In this document: in pieces, positions 44,424-56,576 of the stretch
How the letters are laid out: every line of letters begins with the position of its first letter
Position numbering within the stretch: position 1 is the first letter of the stretch
NCBI GenBank assembly: GCA_946811695.1
Contig: OX328132.1
Span: 97,030,022 to 97,094,021, forward strand
Direction: 5' to 3'
Source: Gonocerus acuteangulatus
Lineage: Eukaryota > Arthropoda > Insecta > Hemiptera > Coreidae
Length of the DNA: 64,000 nucleotides
Made by a program: the position numbers and the translations under genes
Notes under the pieces: generated by a model
Seen by the model: the letters and a program-made list of their open reading frames with translations, nothing else
Database searches by the model: none
What the model was told of the DNA's origin: nothing

Positions 44424-44460
44424 ATATTTCGAAGGAATCGCATCCTCAATCCTCAGACTG
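44424..44460 (-). other. Hammerhead-like motif with intact core pattern
   Basis: On the minus strand CTGAGGA is followed by a bulged stem (GAGGA/TCCTTC) and then GAAATATAACGG. Both CUGANGA and GAAA are present. It borders a TA array. Penelope-like origin inferred. Confidence 0.5.
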
Positions 44461-44650
44461 GTGTCCATGAATTTAATAAATTTTTCATTATTTATTATAA
44501 AACTATAAATGATAAAACACTTATTAAAACCATGGCCACCAATCATAGGAAGCGGGAAAAGATTCCTGCGAAATATGACGTTAAAAAAACAATCGATGCG
44601 AAAGCAGTTAATCAGAAAAACCAGTCCATCACGAAGGCGGGTCTACTCCG

Positions 44651-44797
44651 GATTTTTTTTTACGGCGCATTGGCATCTAGGCCATTAGCATCGGGCTATC
44701 TATAGGTTTCCACCCTTACTAAAAATCTATGGTAGAGCAGGGAATCTTTTCAACGGGCTACAGGCGGGACTTACCACTGGACCACTGGGATACCCAC
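44651..44797 (-). mobile_element. Diverged tRNA-derived SINE
   Basis: On the minus strand the head reads CCCAGTGGTCCAGTGGTAAG, with an A-box-like part. The B box is degraded. The 3' hairpin ATGCTAATGGCCTAGATG...AATGCGCC and an A tail are present. No target duplication read. Confidence 0.65.
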
Positions 44798-44799
44798 AA

Positions 44800-46390
44800 A
44801 TTATTAATATCCCAATTTAGTTATATTGCAACGAAACGCGGCATACATCTAGCTCATTTGAAGAAAAATATGTGTTCAAAATAAACTAAATCGGGCCATT
44901 AGGAAAGGGGGTTTCTCAGGAACCAAATAAATGATAATACCCATTTAATGAGAAACCGGCGTTGAAACAAAAAATCAAAATTTAACATATTAAAAGTTGG
45001 TTTATATTAGAGAACAAAAAAAAATAAACAATTAATAATTGAGTCAAGTGTTAATTACAAATGTTGAAGATAATTAGAAATATTCCAGCTCTTTTAGAAC
45101 GGAAAAATGGCTGAAAAATGAGAAAACCGTTCAAGCCATTAGAGAATAAAAGTGACAGCCCTAGAAATCCTTAGGAACTTCAGTTTCACCGTAAATACTT
45201 GAAGTGAAGGAGTTGTTTATTGACTTACCAAACCGAAACAAGTGAAATAGACCACGACTGTACAGATAATAAGGCTGTTTGTTATGCAAAAGTACTTTCA
45301 TTAGCCGCTGTGTATAAAAACTCTCTCAACCGTGCCTCATTCTAATAGTACCGGGTCTACATTCTAGTACTTATGGTTTTGTCACAGCTGCTGGTCTGAT
45401 GCTGGTAGACGAAGTTACTCCGGAATCAGAACACCTGATTGGAACCCCACTCCGTCCCATCACTGCAAATCAAATCAGCTCCTATCGGACACCATTTGGG
45501 GGCATTTGTTTTATGTATTTCCTGATTTTTGCAGTGATGCAAATAAATATAATCTACATTTTTTCATAACATTTATTTACATTGTTAGGGTCCTTACTAA
45601 AACCTGTAATAAAACCAGCTGGGACGATTGACAGAACTGCTTTAATGCCTTAGCACCGACAGTCAAACCGAATATGCTGTACACAAATTCTCATGAATAG
45701 TATTTACAGCGAAAGTCATACAACCTTAGAGAATTAATGAACAGTATACAATCATATTCGTCGAGAGAACAAAGAACAAGAGGTGATGAAGTTATACCTA
45801 CTTACAAGACTTAGCAACAGACGTAAACGAATCAGTCACAGCTTTTCACAATAAATCATAAATCACTATATGAGACTTGCAAAGTAACTTTTACCATAAA
45901 ACCCATACTAACAGACTGCATTAAAAGAAACAACTTAAGACACATAAGTTGTTATCAAATAAGAGCCCTCAGAATGCTACCAGACTGACATGCCTCATGA
46001 CCGCTAAGACATACAATAAAATATAGTAATACTCACAATACCCCGCAAAAACATAAACCACAATTTAACATTTCTAATATCATGATAATTGTGGACTTAT
46101 TTAATCAATTTCCACGAATATTAATTATGGTTACTGATTATTATTATTGCTAGAATTGACTATCACTTGTTTTTTTCCCTAATTATTTTACTTATTTTAG
46201 AGCAGCTCGCCATTAGTGTGGAGTCCTTCAGGTAAAAAGATAAATTTTAAAATAATTTACTGAATATTCATACTCACAAACCCATTTTATTCCTATGAAT
46301 GTTTTGATTCGAATCTCCGCATCAAAAGACCCATAAAAAGTGTACCTAGACGTCTATTAATTTAATTAAGTTGGTACTACGATTTACGTT
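44800..46390. other. AT-rich sequence without recognised gene
   Basis: No gene or repeat structure recognised over about 1.6 kb. Confidence 0.4.
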
Positions 46391-46394
46391 ATCG

Positions 46395-46585
46395 TCAGAT
46401 TCTACAGGTTAACGAACTGTATTTTGTTTCGTACAAAGTTTCATTAGAAACTGACCATTTTTGTGGACGGTATAGATCGAACACAATCTCACACTCGAAT
46501 GACCGAAATTTGAGATTTCTGAATGGCCTCAACAGCTTGATGTGATAAGCTAATTTTCTTACCTTGGGACGAAGAAAACGCGCTA
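46395..46585 (-). mobile_element. Diverged family A fragment
   Basis: AGGTTAACGAACTG, GTACAAAGTTTCATTAG and GACCATTTTTG match the family A segment next to the TA array, and GAAAACGCGCTATA resembles an end. Strongly diverged. Confidence 0.5.
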
Positions 46586-46589
46586 TATC

Positions 46590-47130
46590 ACAAAAGGGAC
46601 AAAATTGCACTGATTTGTTGCTACAATTGGAATGAATAAAATGTGTATATTAAAATAATTAATACAAAAATTTGGGAAATCATTTAATTTAGTTAAAAGA
46701 AGTTATCCTTATAGAATGAGTCAGATCGATGATTAATTATACTAAAAAACCTTCATGAATTCGCAAGAAATAGGTCAAGATAACTAAATGGGCTAATATA
46801 CAACTATCTGACCAGTTCCTGGTATTTTCGGAGTTTCCCGGTTTATGATATCCTGATAAAGAGTTGCTATATCGACAATTCCTGTCATCTAATTCGGATT
46901 TTCAATGATAAGGACATCCGATCTATTGTAGTGGACAATATGATCCTTTTATTGCTGGCCCTCCCAATCGTTCTTTAGTAGTCTTTCTAGGACGTACTGA
47001 CAATTATTTTTTTTTTTACAGTCCATCGACCCCCCATGTTTAATAACAGTGTTAACTAAATCTTACCAATTTTTTTTATAGGTGTCTAAACATCCATAGT
47101 TCAGTAGGAAGCTTTTTTTAGGCAAGCATA
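46590..47130. other. AT-rich sequence without recognised gene
   Basis: Nothing supported. Confidence 0.35.
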
Positions 47131-47137
47131 TCGGAAA

Positions 47138-47225
47138 AAACGTCCGACTTGCTGGAACCGCGTCATCCTAGCACGTTTCCATAACGTTTTAATCCCTAAT
47201 GGCATTTGGAAAGCGTGGAAGAAAA
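47138..47225 (+). mobile_element. Isolated family A terminus
   Basis: GTCCGACTTGCTGGAACCGC with TCATCCTAGCACGTTTCC. The first stem keeps pairing (GGAACCGC with a complementary change region), but no body follows. Confidence 0.55.
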
Positions 47226-47229
47226 ACAC

Positions 47230-47520
47230 TATATTTTGTTTTCAAGCTTGCAGATCATTTTGTGTGTAAAGAGGAAATACCGTACTTACCTTGACATATT
47301 TTATTTTTTTATCTCTTATAATTTTATTTTTTATGGGCTTAAATACTTCCTTAACTAATCAAAAAATCCAAAAGTGTTTATGTGCCGGAACAGTTTTTAA
47401 ATGTGTCACAACTTCAACTAAAGTCCCGATAAATTTCAAAATTAAAAGCAATTTTTTTTTTTATCTTAATTACAAGAAATTATTACAAAACAAATTAAAA
47501 AAATGATCTTTGATTTATTT
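47230..47520. other. AT-rich sequence
   Basis: A 71-codon plus frame at 47,291-47,506 has no recognised motif. Confidence 0.3.
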
Positions 47521-47660
47521 TTTTTAGCGCGGTTCCTCCCTCCCCCATAGGGAGGAACCCCGCTTATAAGGTTGATACAATGAAACAATCCGGAAGTGCC
47601 GACAAGAAAATTTCGCGCTTCAGAACCCCTAGAGACCGAAAATAACGGTGGTTCAAATTT

Positions 47661-47665
47661 GTATA

Positions 47666-47721
<56 letters not shown>
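47661..47721. repeat. (TA)n microsatellite of copy A8
   Basis: TA run with one TTTA interruption. Confidence 0.92.
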
Positions 47722-47726
<5 letters not shown>

Positions 47727-50063
47727 CTGTTCGCTCATTTCTGGCTTCCCTGATGGTCCGATTTTGATGAAATTTGGTACAAAAATCTGTCGTCCAATTT
47801 GAAAGGTCAAGTTCGTTAACCAGCAAAATCCGACCACTGGAAGATGGCGTTTGGGGCGAAATTCACGCAAAAAAAATCGTAACGCTTACGTTTTTGAGTT
47901 CATAAGCTTGTAAGTACTCTTTTTATAGGCTTCTTGGGCTAGGAAAACGAATGGAACCATTTTCAAGGCGATAGCTTTAACCGTTTTCGAGAGAACTGAA
48001 AAAATAATTTTTGAATGCCGTTTTTGGTTTGGGTACTTAGAGTTATGGGATTCAGTTGAAACATTTACTGCATGTTCTACGTTCATTAAAACTAATATGT
48101 TGAAATTTTGGTTGCGTTTAGAGTTAAGGAAGGGTTAGAATAAAATATTTTATTAACAGACATAAAAACGTTTTGGTAACTTTGTATACTTTCCTTAATA
48201 TCTCAAAAAAGGTTGAGAATTTGGGAAACAGAAGAATACCATTAGAAAGCATACTAAATGCTCTACAAAAAAGGTTCTAATAAAAGTTTTGATTAGGCGA
48301 TGTCAATCGGAGAAATAAGTGCATAAAACTTTAAAGTAATTGATTTCGCTTATTCGAACTGTTCTTTTTGTCTTTGATTTTGATACTTAAAATTATGGGA
48401 TTCAGTTGAAACATTTTCTGCATGTTTGAATTTCATCAAAACTAACATGTTAAAATTTTGGTTACGTTTAGAGCTAAGGAAGGATTAGAATAAAATATTT
48501 TATTAACAGACATGAAATGTTTTGGGAACTTCGTATACATTCCCTAATATCTCGAAGACGGTTAGGAATATTGGTAAACGGAGGGTCACCATGCGAAAGC
48601 TTACTAAATGTTCTACAAAAAAGATTCTGAAACAATTTTTGATTAGGCTATGTCAATCGGAGAAATATGTGCTTAAACTTTGAAGTAATTGATTTCGTTT
48701 ATTCGAACGGTTCTTTTTGTTTGTTTTTATTCCTTGTTATTTGTTAATTGCTTAAAGTTGGATAATGTATTTGACAATAAAACAGATTAATTAAAATAAG
48801 AAAAACAATTCATTGTTAAAAATATATCAGGCTGTACCGTATGAAATGTCAGTTTTGGATTTGTCGATTTCCTTCAAATGTCTTGAAACTGTCGAGGCTC
48901 CTACTCCGAGTTCTTTGGCATGTTCCCTAGTGTTTTTAATTGCTTATAGTAGTCAAATGTATTTGTCAATAAAACAGGATACGCATAATTAGAATCAATA
49001 TTTTGTTTGTTAGAATTCGAAGATGCCGTATGAATATCTAGATTACAGTACTGGTGTTGATTTCGTTCTTTAGAATTATTCTTGGTATTCCCTATTTTCA
49101 TCTGTTACCCATAGTTTTTTATTGTTAGTAGGTTTTTCTTATTGATTATAGAATATAAATCTATTTGGCTATAAAACAGGATACGTAAAATTAGTGACAA
49201 TATTTCGGAGATTTCTGAGCGAAATACATTTAAGATTTTCTACCACCACGAACGGCTTTTTTCCTCTATTTTTATCCACTAGATAGGCTTTATTTTGCAT
49301 ATTATTCTATATAAGTTTTATTCAGCAGGGGATTCTGATGAAATGTCGTGTTTTTGCTGTGGATTTTAAATACGATATATCTAAGATTGGATAACATTAG
49401 CGAGTCTACATAGTTAAGAACCGACGACGGAGGATTACTTCTTGCTATGATTTAGTCTACATATGTATATTAAGTCCTAAATCCAAAAAATAAACTTCAC
49501 AACGGTTAGATACTATGAGCGAATATGGCGGTTCAATGCCCGTAGAAACAAGGGGGCCGCAGGAAATTTACCTGCTAAGAATTAATCCTCAAGAGCTGTA
49601 AATATACCCCAGGTATCTGCCGACACAAATACAAGGCCTAGGCGGAGAGCACCCCAAAAACTCAGATCCAAACATAAGGTTATATACTAAATATTCATAA
49701 AGACTACTTAGTTGTAAACAGATTCATCAATTAGCAATCAATAGTTTTCAACAAAGGTTATATACTAAATATTGATAAAAAGTATTTAATTAGAAAAAAA
49801 ACAATATTCCACAAGTCTTGTTTTTGGTCCATTTGTGTCTACTCCATAGACTTAATTAGGTATATTATTCTATTGTAGTTGGGCAACTAAATTTGTTTTA
49901 TTTTGTTAAATAAAGTTTTTTTTCTTGACTTGTTATTCGTCAAGACTTTTATTTGTCCTTGTGTATTTACTAGATAGGTTTTATTCGGCATATTATTCTA
50001 TATAGGCTATATTAGGCAGGGTATTCTACTCAATCTTGTGTACTTCTTCTTGATCCTTCTGTA

Positions 50064-50317
50064 CATGGGCGTATATAAAAACAATTTCGGGGGGGGGGCT
50101 GAGACCATTTCCAGGGTATGGAATACTAAATATTTAGAGCTTGGAATAGTTTTAGGCAACTAAAACGCTATTACACGTAAAATAAAATATGTTTTATGAA
50201 CTAAGTGATCTTATTTAATTTATTTTTAAGGGTTTTACGAGAAGTTTTTATCATCAATTCAAAATTTCGGGAGGGGCTGCAGCCCCCTCAGCCCCCCCCC
50301 CCTCATATACGCCCATG
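50064..50317. mobile_element. Family H MITE, copy H3, perfect 8-bp TSD
   Basis: Begins CATGGGCGTATATA and ends TATACGCCCATG. Target duplications CTTCTGTA at 50,056-50,063 and 50,318-50,325 are identical. G11 and C9 runs lie inside the ends. Nested in copy A8. Confidence 0.9.
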
Positions 50318-50614
50318 CTTCTGTATCCTCTAGAAAGGCTTTATCAGGCATATTTTGCATTGATTTATAGAGCTTTGCTTTAGAATGAGAGTCAGATTCT
50401 GTAATTTCCGCTTCTGTGTAAAAGTTAGCTACTGTCGGTGTCCCTGACGCCTTAATATCAATTTTATTCGAGATGTTCGAGAGGATTTTGACAATTTTCA
50501 CGAGATATATAAAAAAAATAAGTTTATTTCTTTTCTAAGCTTATCAAATGGCACTAGGGACATGAACGGAACCGCGCTAAGGTGCTGCAGTTCCTGCGAG
50601 TCGGACTTTTTATC

Positions 50615-51559
50615 TATAAATTGGAGAAAGTTACTTTGATTTTGATTACACAAGGTAGTATTACCTTTTCAATTTTTTTAAATTTCGCAATCGTTTATGA
50701 TAAGTGACTCTTTTGGAGAAAATGAGTTAGATACAGGAATGGGGCGTGAACACTCATGGGAATGGGTGGTAAAAAGATCCAAGTGATTTTCTTGACAGTT
50801 GCTGCCAGTTAGCTTGTGTTCTCTTGAGTATGGTCTCTTTTGTAATATCTACTTTTGTAAGTCCAGAAGGAAATAAGGGGTCTATGTGGGGATTATCCAA
50901 TTCATTTGCAAATTAGTCATAAACCGGATGATGAACCTATTATGTATCGTCGATAATAAACAGCTAAGGACCTGAGGATTCGTCTAGTATGATCGGAACT
51001 GTAAAAATCTAGTTTTTGCTATTACCACATTGGTATTTTCAACTTTGAATCCATTTTCCTCAAAACTTTGAGTTTTCTACTTAGACCCCTTGACCCCTGG
51101 GCTCCTTAAATATCACGACTATTTTTGATTTATATGAAAAATGCAAAGTTGCAGATAGTGCGCGATTATTCTACGTTAATAGTGGGATACTCCCCTACTA
51201 TGATGAAATGCCATAGGAATGCCGACAAGAGATAGGAAAATATGTAAGAACCTGGATATGCGAGAGTATGTTACCATTAAATAAGAGCCTGTTACTCATA
51301 TCCTTGGGCAAACGTGTATTCTACAACAAAATTCTGTTTGAAGGATCACTACAGTTACAATTACAGATTGGAAAAACTTCCTGAGAGAACTCTGTGCTGT
51401 TACAGTATTAAATTTAATACCATATGTTTCTAATCAAATATCTTTTTTTTTGTCACGTAGTAATTGGAACTAGATAAAATCACTGGCGGGACTGTTCTAA
51501 AAAAGCCCCGAAAGCCGTATCAAAAACACGAATAATTCTTCCCAGCGAAGAAACCTCCA

Positions 51560-51560
<1 letters not shown>
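50615..51560. other. Sequence without recognised gene
   Basis: Nothing supported. Confidence 0.4.

Positions 51561-51561
<1 letters not shown>

Positions 51562-51622
<61 letters not shown>
51562..51622. repeat. (TA)n microsatellite
   Basis: Uninterrupted TA run. Confidence 0.92.
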
Positions 51623-51627
<5 letters not shown>

Positions 51628-51915
51628 GCCCCAACGAAATATATTATCATCAGGAACTAGATCCATGCTAATGAAATATTTGAGGACAGAGAGAGTTCTT
51701 AGTGAACAGATTGTTGTTTCATTACGACACTCTTTAGTTGACTATCGGGGACAAGGAAATGGGTCAGTTTCTTATCTACCGAGCGACTACCCTCAATATG
51801 ATTTGACTCTTCAAAGCTTTCCTGTTACCTAATTTTAATTGTATAGTACACGTCCAACCTGCGAATTATAAAATAAATGGACAATTGGCAGTAGGCCAAT
51901 AAAACGCCTGAATTC

Positions 51916-52005
51916 TTTTAGCGCATTTCCCCCCTAACTTCCTAGGGAGGAAATCCAATCATGATAAATGTTCAAGTTTCAGGACTCACAAGTCAGAACA
52001 CGTAT
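51916..52005 (+). mobile_element. Diverged family A T1 end
   Basis: TTTTAGCGCATTTCCCCCCT with CTAGGGAGGAAAT forms a T1-like hairpin. GTTTCAGGACTC follows. No body attached. Confidence 0.5.
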
Positions 52006-52021
52006 AACACACGTTATCACA

Positions 52022-52211
52022 ACACAGCTTTTTCATAAACAAAAGCTAATTCACTGTTGAAGGTTACTTTACTCCAAGCAAGAACCAATACAATTGCTCA
52101 TCGGAATCCTCCAATAGGAAGGCAAAGGAGTTATGCGCATGCGCTGAATCACTGCTACAATCACTACTGCTACTTCAAAAGTAACTGGATGTGGTCTTCG
52201 CAAAAGGACCC
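52022..52211 (-). mobile_element. Truncated family G element, copy G3
   Basis: The last 190 bp of family G in inverted orientation. The element end is GGACCC at 52,211, followed by GTTATTTG, the complement of the CAAATAAC target duplication of G2. It is therefore a duplicate of the G2 junction, not an independent insertion. Confidence 0.85.
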
Positions 52212-52784
52212 GTTATTTGTTTTGATTTTCTTGAAAAATTAAAAATACGTTTTTTATTTTCTTACCATTATTACTCGACTACTCATTTTACAGTTTAAGT
52301 GAGGAAAATAGAGACAACAAAACAATAGTAGTACAGTAGTATAAAGTACTAATATAGAATCTTCGAATTCCAGTCGGGGAGCTCTATTTTTAATAAGAAA
52401 AAATCGTTTCTCATTTTACGTATCTAGTTTTACTGAGAAATCTTCCACAAGATTTCACTATGCTACTAGTGTCACATGTGGTTTTCTTTTAAATGAAAGG
52501 ATTTGTTGAGTTTCATGACTTCGGAGTGTAGCACAATGATGTTTTTTTAATAGAAAACAAAATTTCGGCTGTGAAGGAAACATTAAAATCTAGATTGCTG
52601 GTTGCAGTTAAACCCTATGTTAATGAATCAATTTTGTTTCTTTTATGTACACATCTTTCTCACTATTTTACAGCGTTGTACAATGAGTTACGAGAAAACT
52701 CATATTTTGTCCACTACGGACACAGTTTATTTTGTGGGTGATCATAGATAACCTCCGACATTAAATTGTCCAGTTTTCCAGAAA
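52022..52784 (+). repeat. Left arm of a 763-bp inverted duplication
   Basis: Matches 55,502-56,264 in inverted orientation with only scattered differences, including truncated G3. It ends at CCAGAAAT beside a short TA run. Confidence 0.9.
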
Positions 52785-53430
52785 TATATATATATATATA
52801 TAAGATTTTCAACAAAATTATTTAAAGATTATCGAGTCAATTAGTTATAAATAGTTAAAGAGAGCGCTTCGGTTTCCTTGCTGAGGAATATGTTTGGTTT
52901 ACGCTGCTACTGTTGAACGAACTCTTGGATCGCTGTTGAGTCCAAGACGGACAGATCTATTTCTATTTAGGTGTTGGGTGTACTGATAAAGAATAAGAAG
53001 TGTCCGATGTTGGAAGAGCAGGAGCGAGGCTTTCCACCGTTATAGGTACCGGTCAACGTCCCCCAAGCCTGCCCTCGATCTGGTGGGGCCACTCCCCCTA
53101 GCCAAGCACCTCAAGTCCACAAGGCTGTCTCCTCTTTTCTCAGTACAGTTCCAAGCAGGAATTTCACTTAGAAAATACAGATGTTCCTGACCCATTTACA
53201 GTTTTTTTTAATATGTTAATTAATGGTTATTTAAAATCTGTGCAATTCGAAGTAGAATAATTAATTGTGCTGACTTAAGTATTATATGACAGTGAATCAT
53301 ATTTGGATGGAACCAACACTTCCTAAGATATGTTAATTTTTTTTTTCACCGTTTGGCTTATATATATATCTAGGATTTGGGTGTGATGACAATTTGAAAT
53401 GAAACGTTGGGAATCGAGATTTTACGAGAT
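52785..53430. other. Spacer of the inverted duplication, left part
   Basis: A short TA run at 52,786-52,802, then unassigned sequence. Confidence 0.4.
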
Positions 53431-53433
53431 CTT

Positions 53434-53700
53434 TTACGAAGGGAATAAGTAGGTCGTTATGTAGGGTTTTGTTGGAGAAATAAAAGGGATTGCATTGACT
53501 ATTCTACAAAGGACTTTGGATTGGAATGCTTGGATTCGATGTATGTCTGATTGTTTCACCGTTCCCCATAATTCAAGCCCGCAAGTCCAAATAGGTCTGA
53601 TTAGAGTTTTGTATGTAGTGAGTTTGTTTTGTATCGAATCTTTGAGAAGGCCCAAGTACTCGTCGCAGAAGCCCATATCTTCTGTCCAACTCCCGTTGTT
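53434..53700 (-). pseudogene. LINE relic, C-terminal to RT domain (Jockey-like)
   Basis: The minus frame reads NKLTTYKTLIRPIWTCGLEL, then WGTVKQSDIHRIQAFQSKVL and CRIVNAIPFISP. K-L-x-x-Y-K-x-x-I-R-P-I-W-x-x-G-x-x-L-W-G is the signature of Jockey-clade elements downstream of the RT catalytic core. The frame ends soon after without the rest of the protein. 5'-truncated or decayed copy. Confidence 0.82.
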
Positions 53701-53704
53701 TCAG

Positions 53705-54105
53705 TCATGTGTGTGGGTTCCATGTAAGGCTGCTGCCTCGTTAGATACTAGGAGTATTTACGGTTATGTAGGGAAGATATCAACCCACCTACGTGACATG
53801 TGTTATGACACAGCAAAACATTAAGAACATCCTAACATTCATAGGACTTTCTAAAGGAGGATTATATATTGAAAAAAAAAAACAAATAAACAATTCGCAG
53901 AAACTGCCTTATCAGAGCGCGTTTCCATTTAATACCTCTACTTGGGGTGATTAGAATGGCATTAACAAGAAACTCTTAAATGATTGCTCTCAATTTTGAG
54001 TAGGGCCTTTTCTTTATATTTATAAATTCGGTGCCCGTCATTATAAATGAAGCAGCCTGGAGGGTCCTATGAGAAATATCCACGTTTCAGATTTCTCAAG
54101 TCAAG
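53705..54105. other. Sequence with a diverged family A terminus
   Basis: ATTCGCAGAAACTGCCTTAT at 53,895 and CAGAGCGCGTTTCC resemble the GTCCGAC end of family A. Confidence 0.4.
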
Positions 54106-54106
54106 A

Positions 54107-54109
<3 letters not shown>

Positions 54110-54166
<57 letters not shown>
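54110..54166. repeat. (TA)n microsatellite
   Basis: Preceded by a T1-like remnant (CACGTTTCAGATTTC). Confidence 0.92.
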
Positions 54167-54170
<4 letters not shown>

Positions 54171-54479
54171 GCTAAATAAATTTGAACACCCCCTGAAACG
54201 AAATATAAAGGAAAATTCTAAATTTTTGGGGCTAAGATTGCCATAATATGGTATTAGCAGAATGCTAGGATGGTGATTGAAAGCGGATATAACTCACTTC
54301 CTCTATCTGTTTCTCGACTTCCGCTAGTTCTTAAGGACCAGGAACAAACACGCTAAAAAGCCACGTTTGATGCCTATGAAAAGCAATTCAAAAACTGCAG
54401 TATTATCATATTCAATGGAAACAAACTAATACGGTTGAACATTTAAGTGCAATTTTCTCAAGACCGATCGAAATTCGAG

Positions 54480-54830
54480 AAAAAAAAAAAAACAACGTTT
54501 TGTAGATAATGCCTAAAACATTGCCACCTTCCACTTCTTCCGTCTTCGAGATATTTAATAAAGTATAAGAAAAGTCCAAATCTGCACATTTGTGTTTCTA
54601 TTATAAATAAAATGTTGTTTTTGTAATACCTTTCCAAACGTAACTAAAATTTATATGCCTTGACTAGTTTGGATTAATGTTAAACGTGTGAAAAATTCAG
54701 TTCACCACGTTGTTTTTGAATTAGCCGAAAGATGTAGCTTTATTACTTTTCCTCGAAAAAGATTAGAGATATCGCCTTGAAAGTTGTTTTATTCGATTCC
54801 TCGCGTTAAAATGCATAAAATTTCTTCATA
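54480..54830 (-). mobile_element. Diverged family A body
   Basis: CTTCGAGATATTTAATAAAG, CCTTTCCAAACGTAAC and GATATCGCCTTGAAAG match the family A body in minus orientation. Confidence 0.6.
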
Positions 54831-54834
54831 TACA

Positions 54835-55500
54835 TCATACAAACTCAATTTTTTATTTTTAAAAATTTATCTTAAATCTTTATTGAACTATTATTACTGA
54901 ACTTTATATCTTCTTATTAGTAGAGTAAATCGGCGAAGATTTTAAGAAATGTTTAAAAACATTTTTCAGGAGTACAACCTTAATAGACGTATTACTCCGG
55001 AATTCACAAAACTGTTACAACGGTTAAGGGTATTTCTTGAACACGAATTTTTCAACAACCACGACGATTTTTTTCCCGGAAGATTTATTTTTCTCAAATA
55101 GGAAGAAAAAATAATTACTCAATTCTTCTTTGGTCCTGTATTACTTTTTAGTCCTTCCATTTTGAGAAAAGTTAATGATCCTTCAAAATATTATCAACAT
55201 GAGCTGATTTCGCAACTGTTTTCCATATAATTATCCGAACGCTACAAATATCTTTGAAAGGCTCGCTCACCCTGGTTTAATTTGAATGACTTTATGATTA
55301 TGGTCTTTATGGCTACGAGTCGAATAACCGACTTTTCTATTGTTGAAGGCACATATTGTTGAAAAAAGTCACGAATATACTTCCAATAGATGGAGTAACC
55401 AATTCTAAACGGAATGTATTGAGGTTGTACGCATGAAAGTTTTATAAACAAAATTATTTAAAACATAATCTATCCTCCTTCCTGTGTATCAAAAATGGCT
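54835..55500. other. Spacer of the inverted duplication, right part
   Basis: No gene or repeat recognised. Confidence 0.35.
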
Positions 55501-55501
55501 A

Positions 55502-56264
55502 TAATTTCTGGAAAACTGGACCATTAAATGTCGGAGGTTATCTATGATCACCCACAAAATAAACTGTGTCCGTAGTGGACAAAATATGAGTTTTCTCGTA
55601 ACTCATTGTACAACGCTGTAAAATAGTGAGAAAGATGTGTACATAAAAGAAACAAAATTGATTCATTAACATAGGGTTTAACTGCAACCAGCAATCTAGA
55701 TTTTAATGTTTCCTTCACAGCCGAAATTTTGTTTTCTATTTAAAAACATCATTGTGCTACACTCCGAAGTCATGAAACTCAACAAATCCTTTCATTTAAA
55801 AGGAAACCACATGTGACACTAGTAGCATAGTGAAATCTTGTGGAAGATTTCTCAGTAAAACTAGATACGTAAAATGAGAAACGATTTTTTGTTATTAAAA
55901 ATAGAGCTCCCCGACTGGAATTCGAAGATTCTATATTAGTACTTTATACTACTGTACTACTATTGTTTTGTTGTCTCTATTTTCCTCACTTAAACTGTAA
56001 AATGAGTAGTCTAGTAATAATGGTAAGAAAATAAAAAACGTATTTTTAATTTTTCAAGAAAATCAAAACAAATAACGGGTCTTTTTGCGAAGACCACATC
56101 CAGTTACTTTTGAAGTAGCAGTAGTGATTGTAGCAGTGATTCAGCGCATGCGCATAACTCCTTTGCCTTCCTATTGGAGGATTCCGATGAGCAATTGTAT
56201 TGGTTCTTGCTTGGAGTAAAGTAACCTTCAACAGTGAATTAGCTTTTGTTTATGAAAAAGCTGT
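55502..56264 (-). repeat. Right arm of the 763-bp inverted duplication
   Basis: Inverted copy of 52,022-52,784. It ends inside the complete G2 element, so the duplication breakpoint lies within that MITE. Confidence 0.9.
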
Positions 56265-56530
56265 GTTTATGTTAGTGAGATAAAATGTGTCTTTTACAAT
56301 TAGTTCGCGATGTTCCTGAGAAAACAAAAGCGATTGGTTTCTTACTCGGAAAAATTAATAGAATTCTATTAATTTTAGCGAGTTGGATAGACTAGAGTCG
56401 CTAAAATTAATAGAATTCTATTAATTTTAGCGAGTTGGATTGACTAGAGTTTTGATATCTTCTTGAGCGAGCGTAGCGAGCTGAAAGGCATAGCACTTAT
56501 GCCCATAATGCTAAATAAATGTAAAATATC

Positions 56531-56576
<46 letters not shown>

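Larger units (their letters stand above)
47522..50612 (+). mobile_element. Family A element, copy A8 (longest)
   Basis: T1 hairpin at 47,522-47,660, TA array, TTTGTCTGTTCGCTC, body, and a GCAGTTCCTGCGAGTCGGAC end at 50,612, about 3.1 kb. The body repeats in degenerate units: TGTCAATCGGAGAAATA at 48,301 and 48,651, 350 bp apart. Later segments (ATAAAACAGGATACG at about 48,970 and 49,175) are further variants. A family H element is nested at 50,064-50,317. It may be two overlapping copies rather than one. Confidence 0.65.

Noticed and set aside
52057..52242. 61-codon frame repeated identically at 56,046-56,231
   Set aside because: It is the family G terminus present in both arms of the inverted duplication, not a duplicated gene.
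52022..56264. Large transposon with ~760-bp terminal inverted repeats (Maverick-like)
   Set aside because: There is no target duplication outside the arms, the spacer has no polymerase, integrase or capsid frames, and one breakpoint lies inside a MITE.
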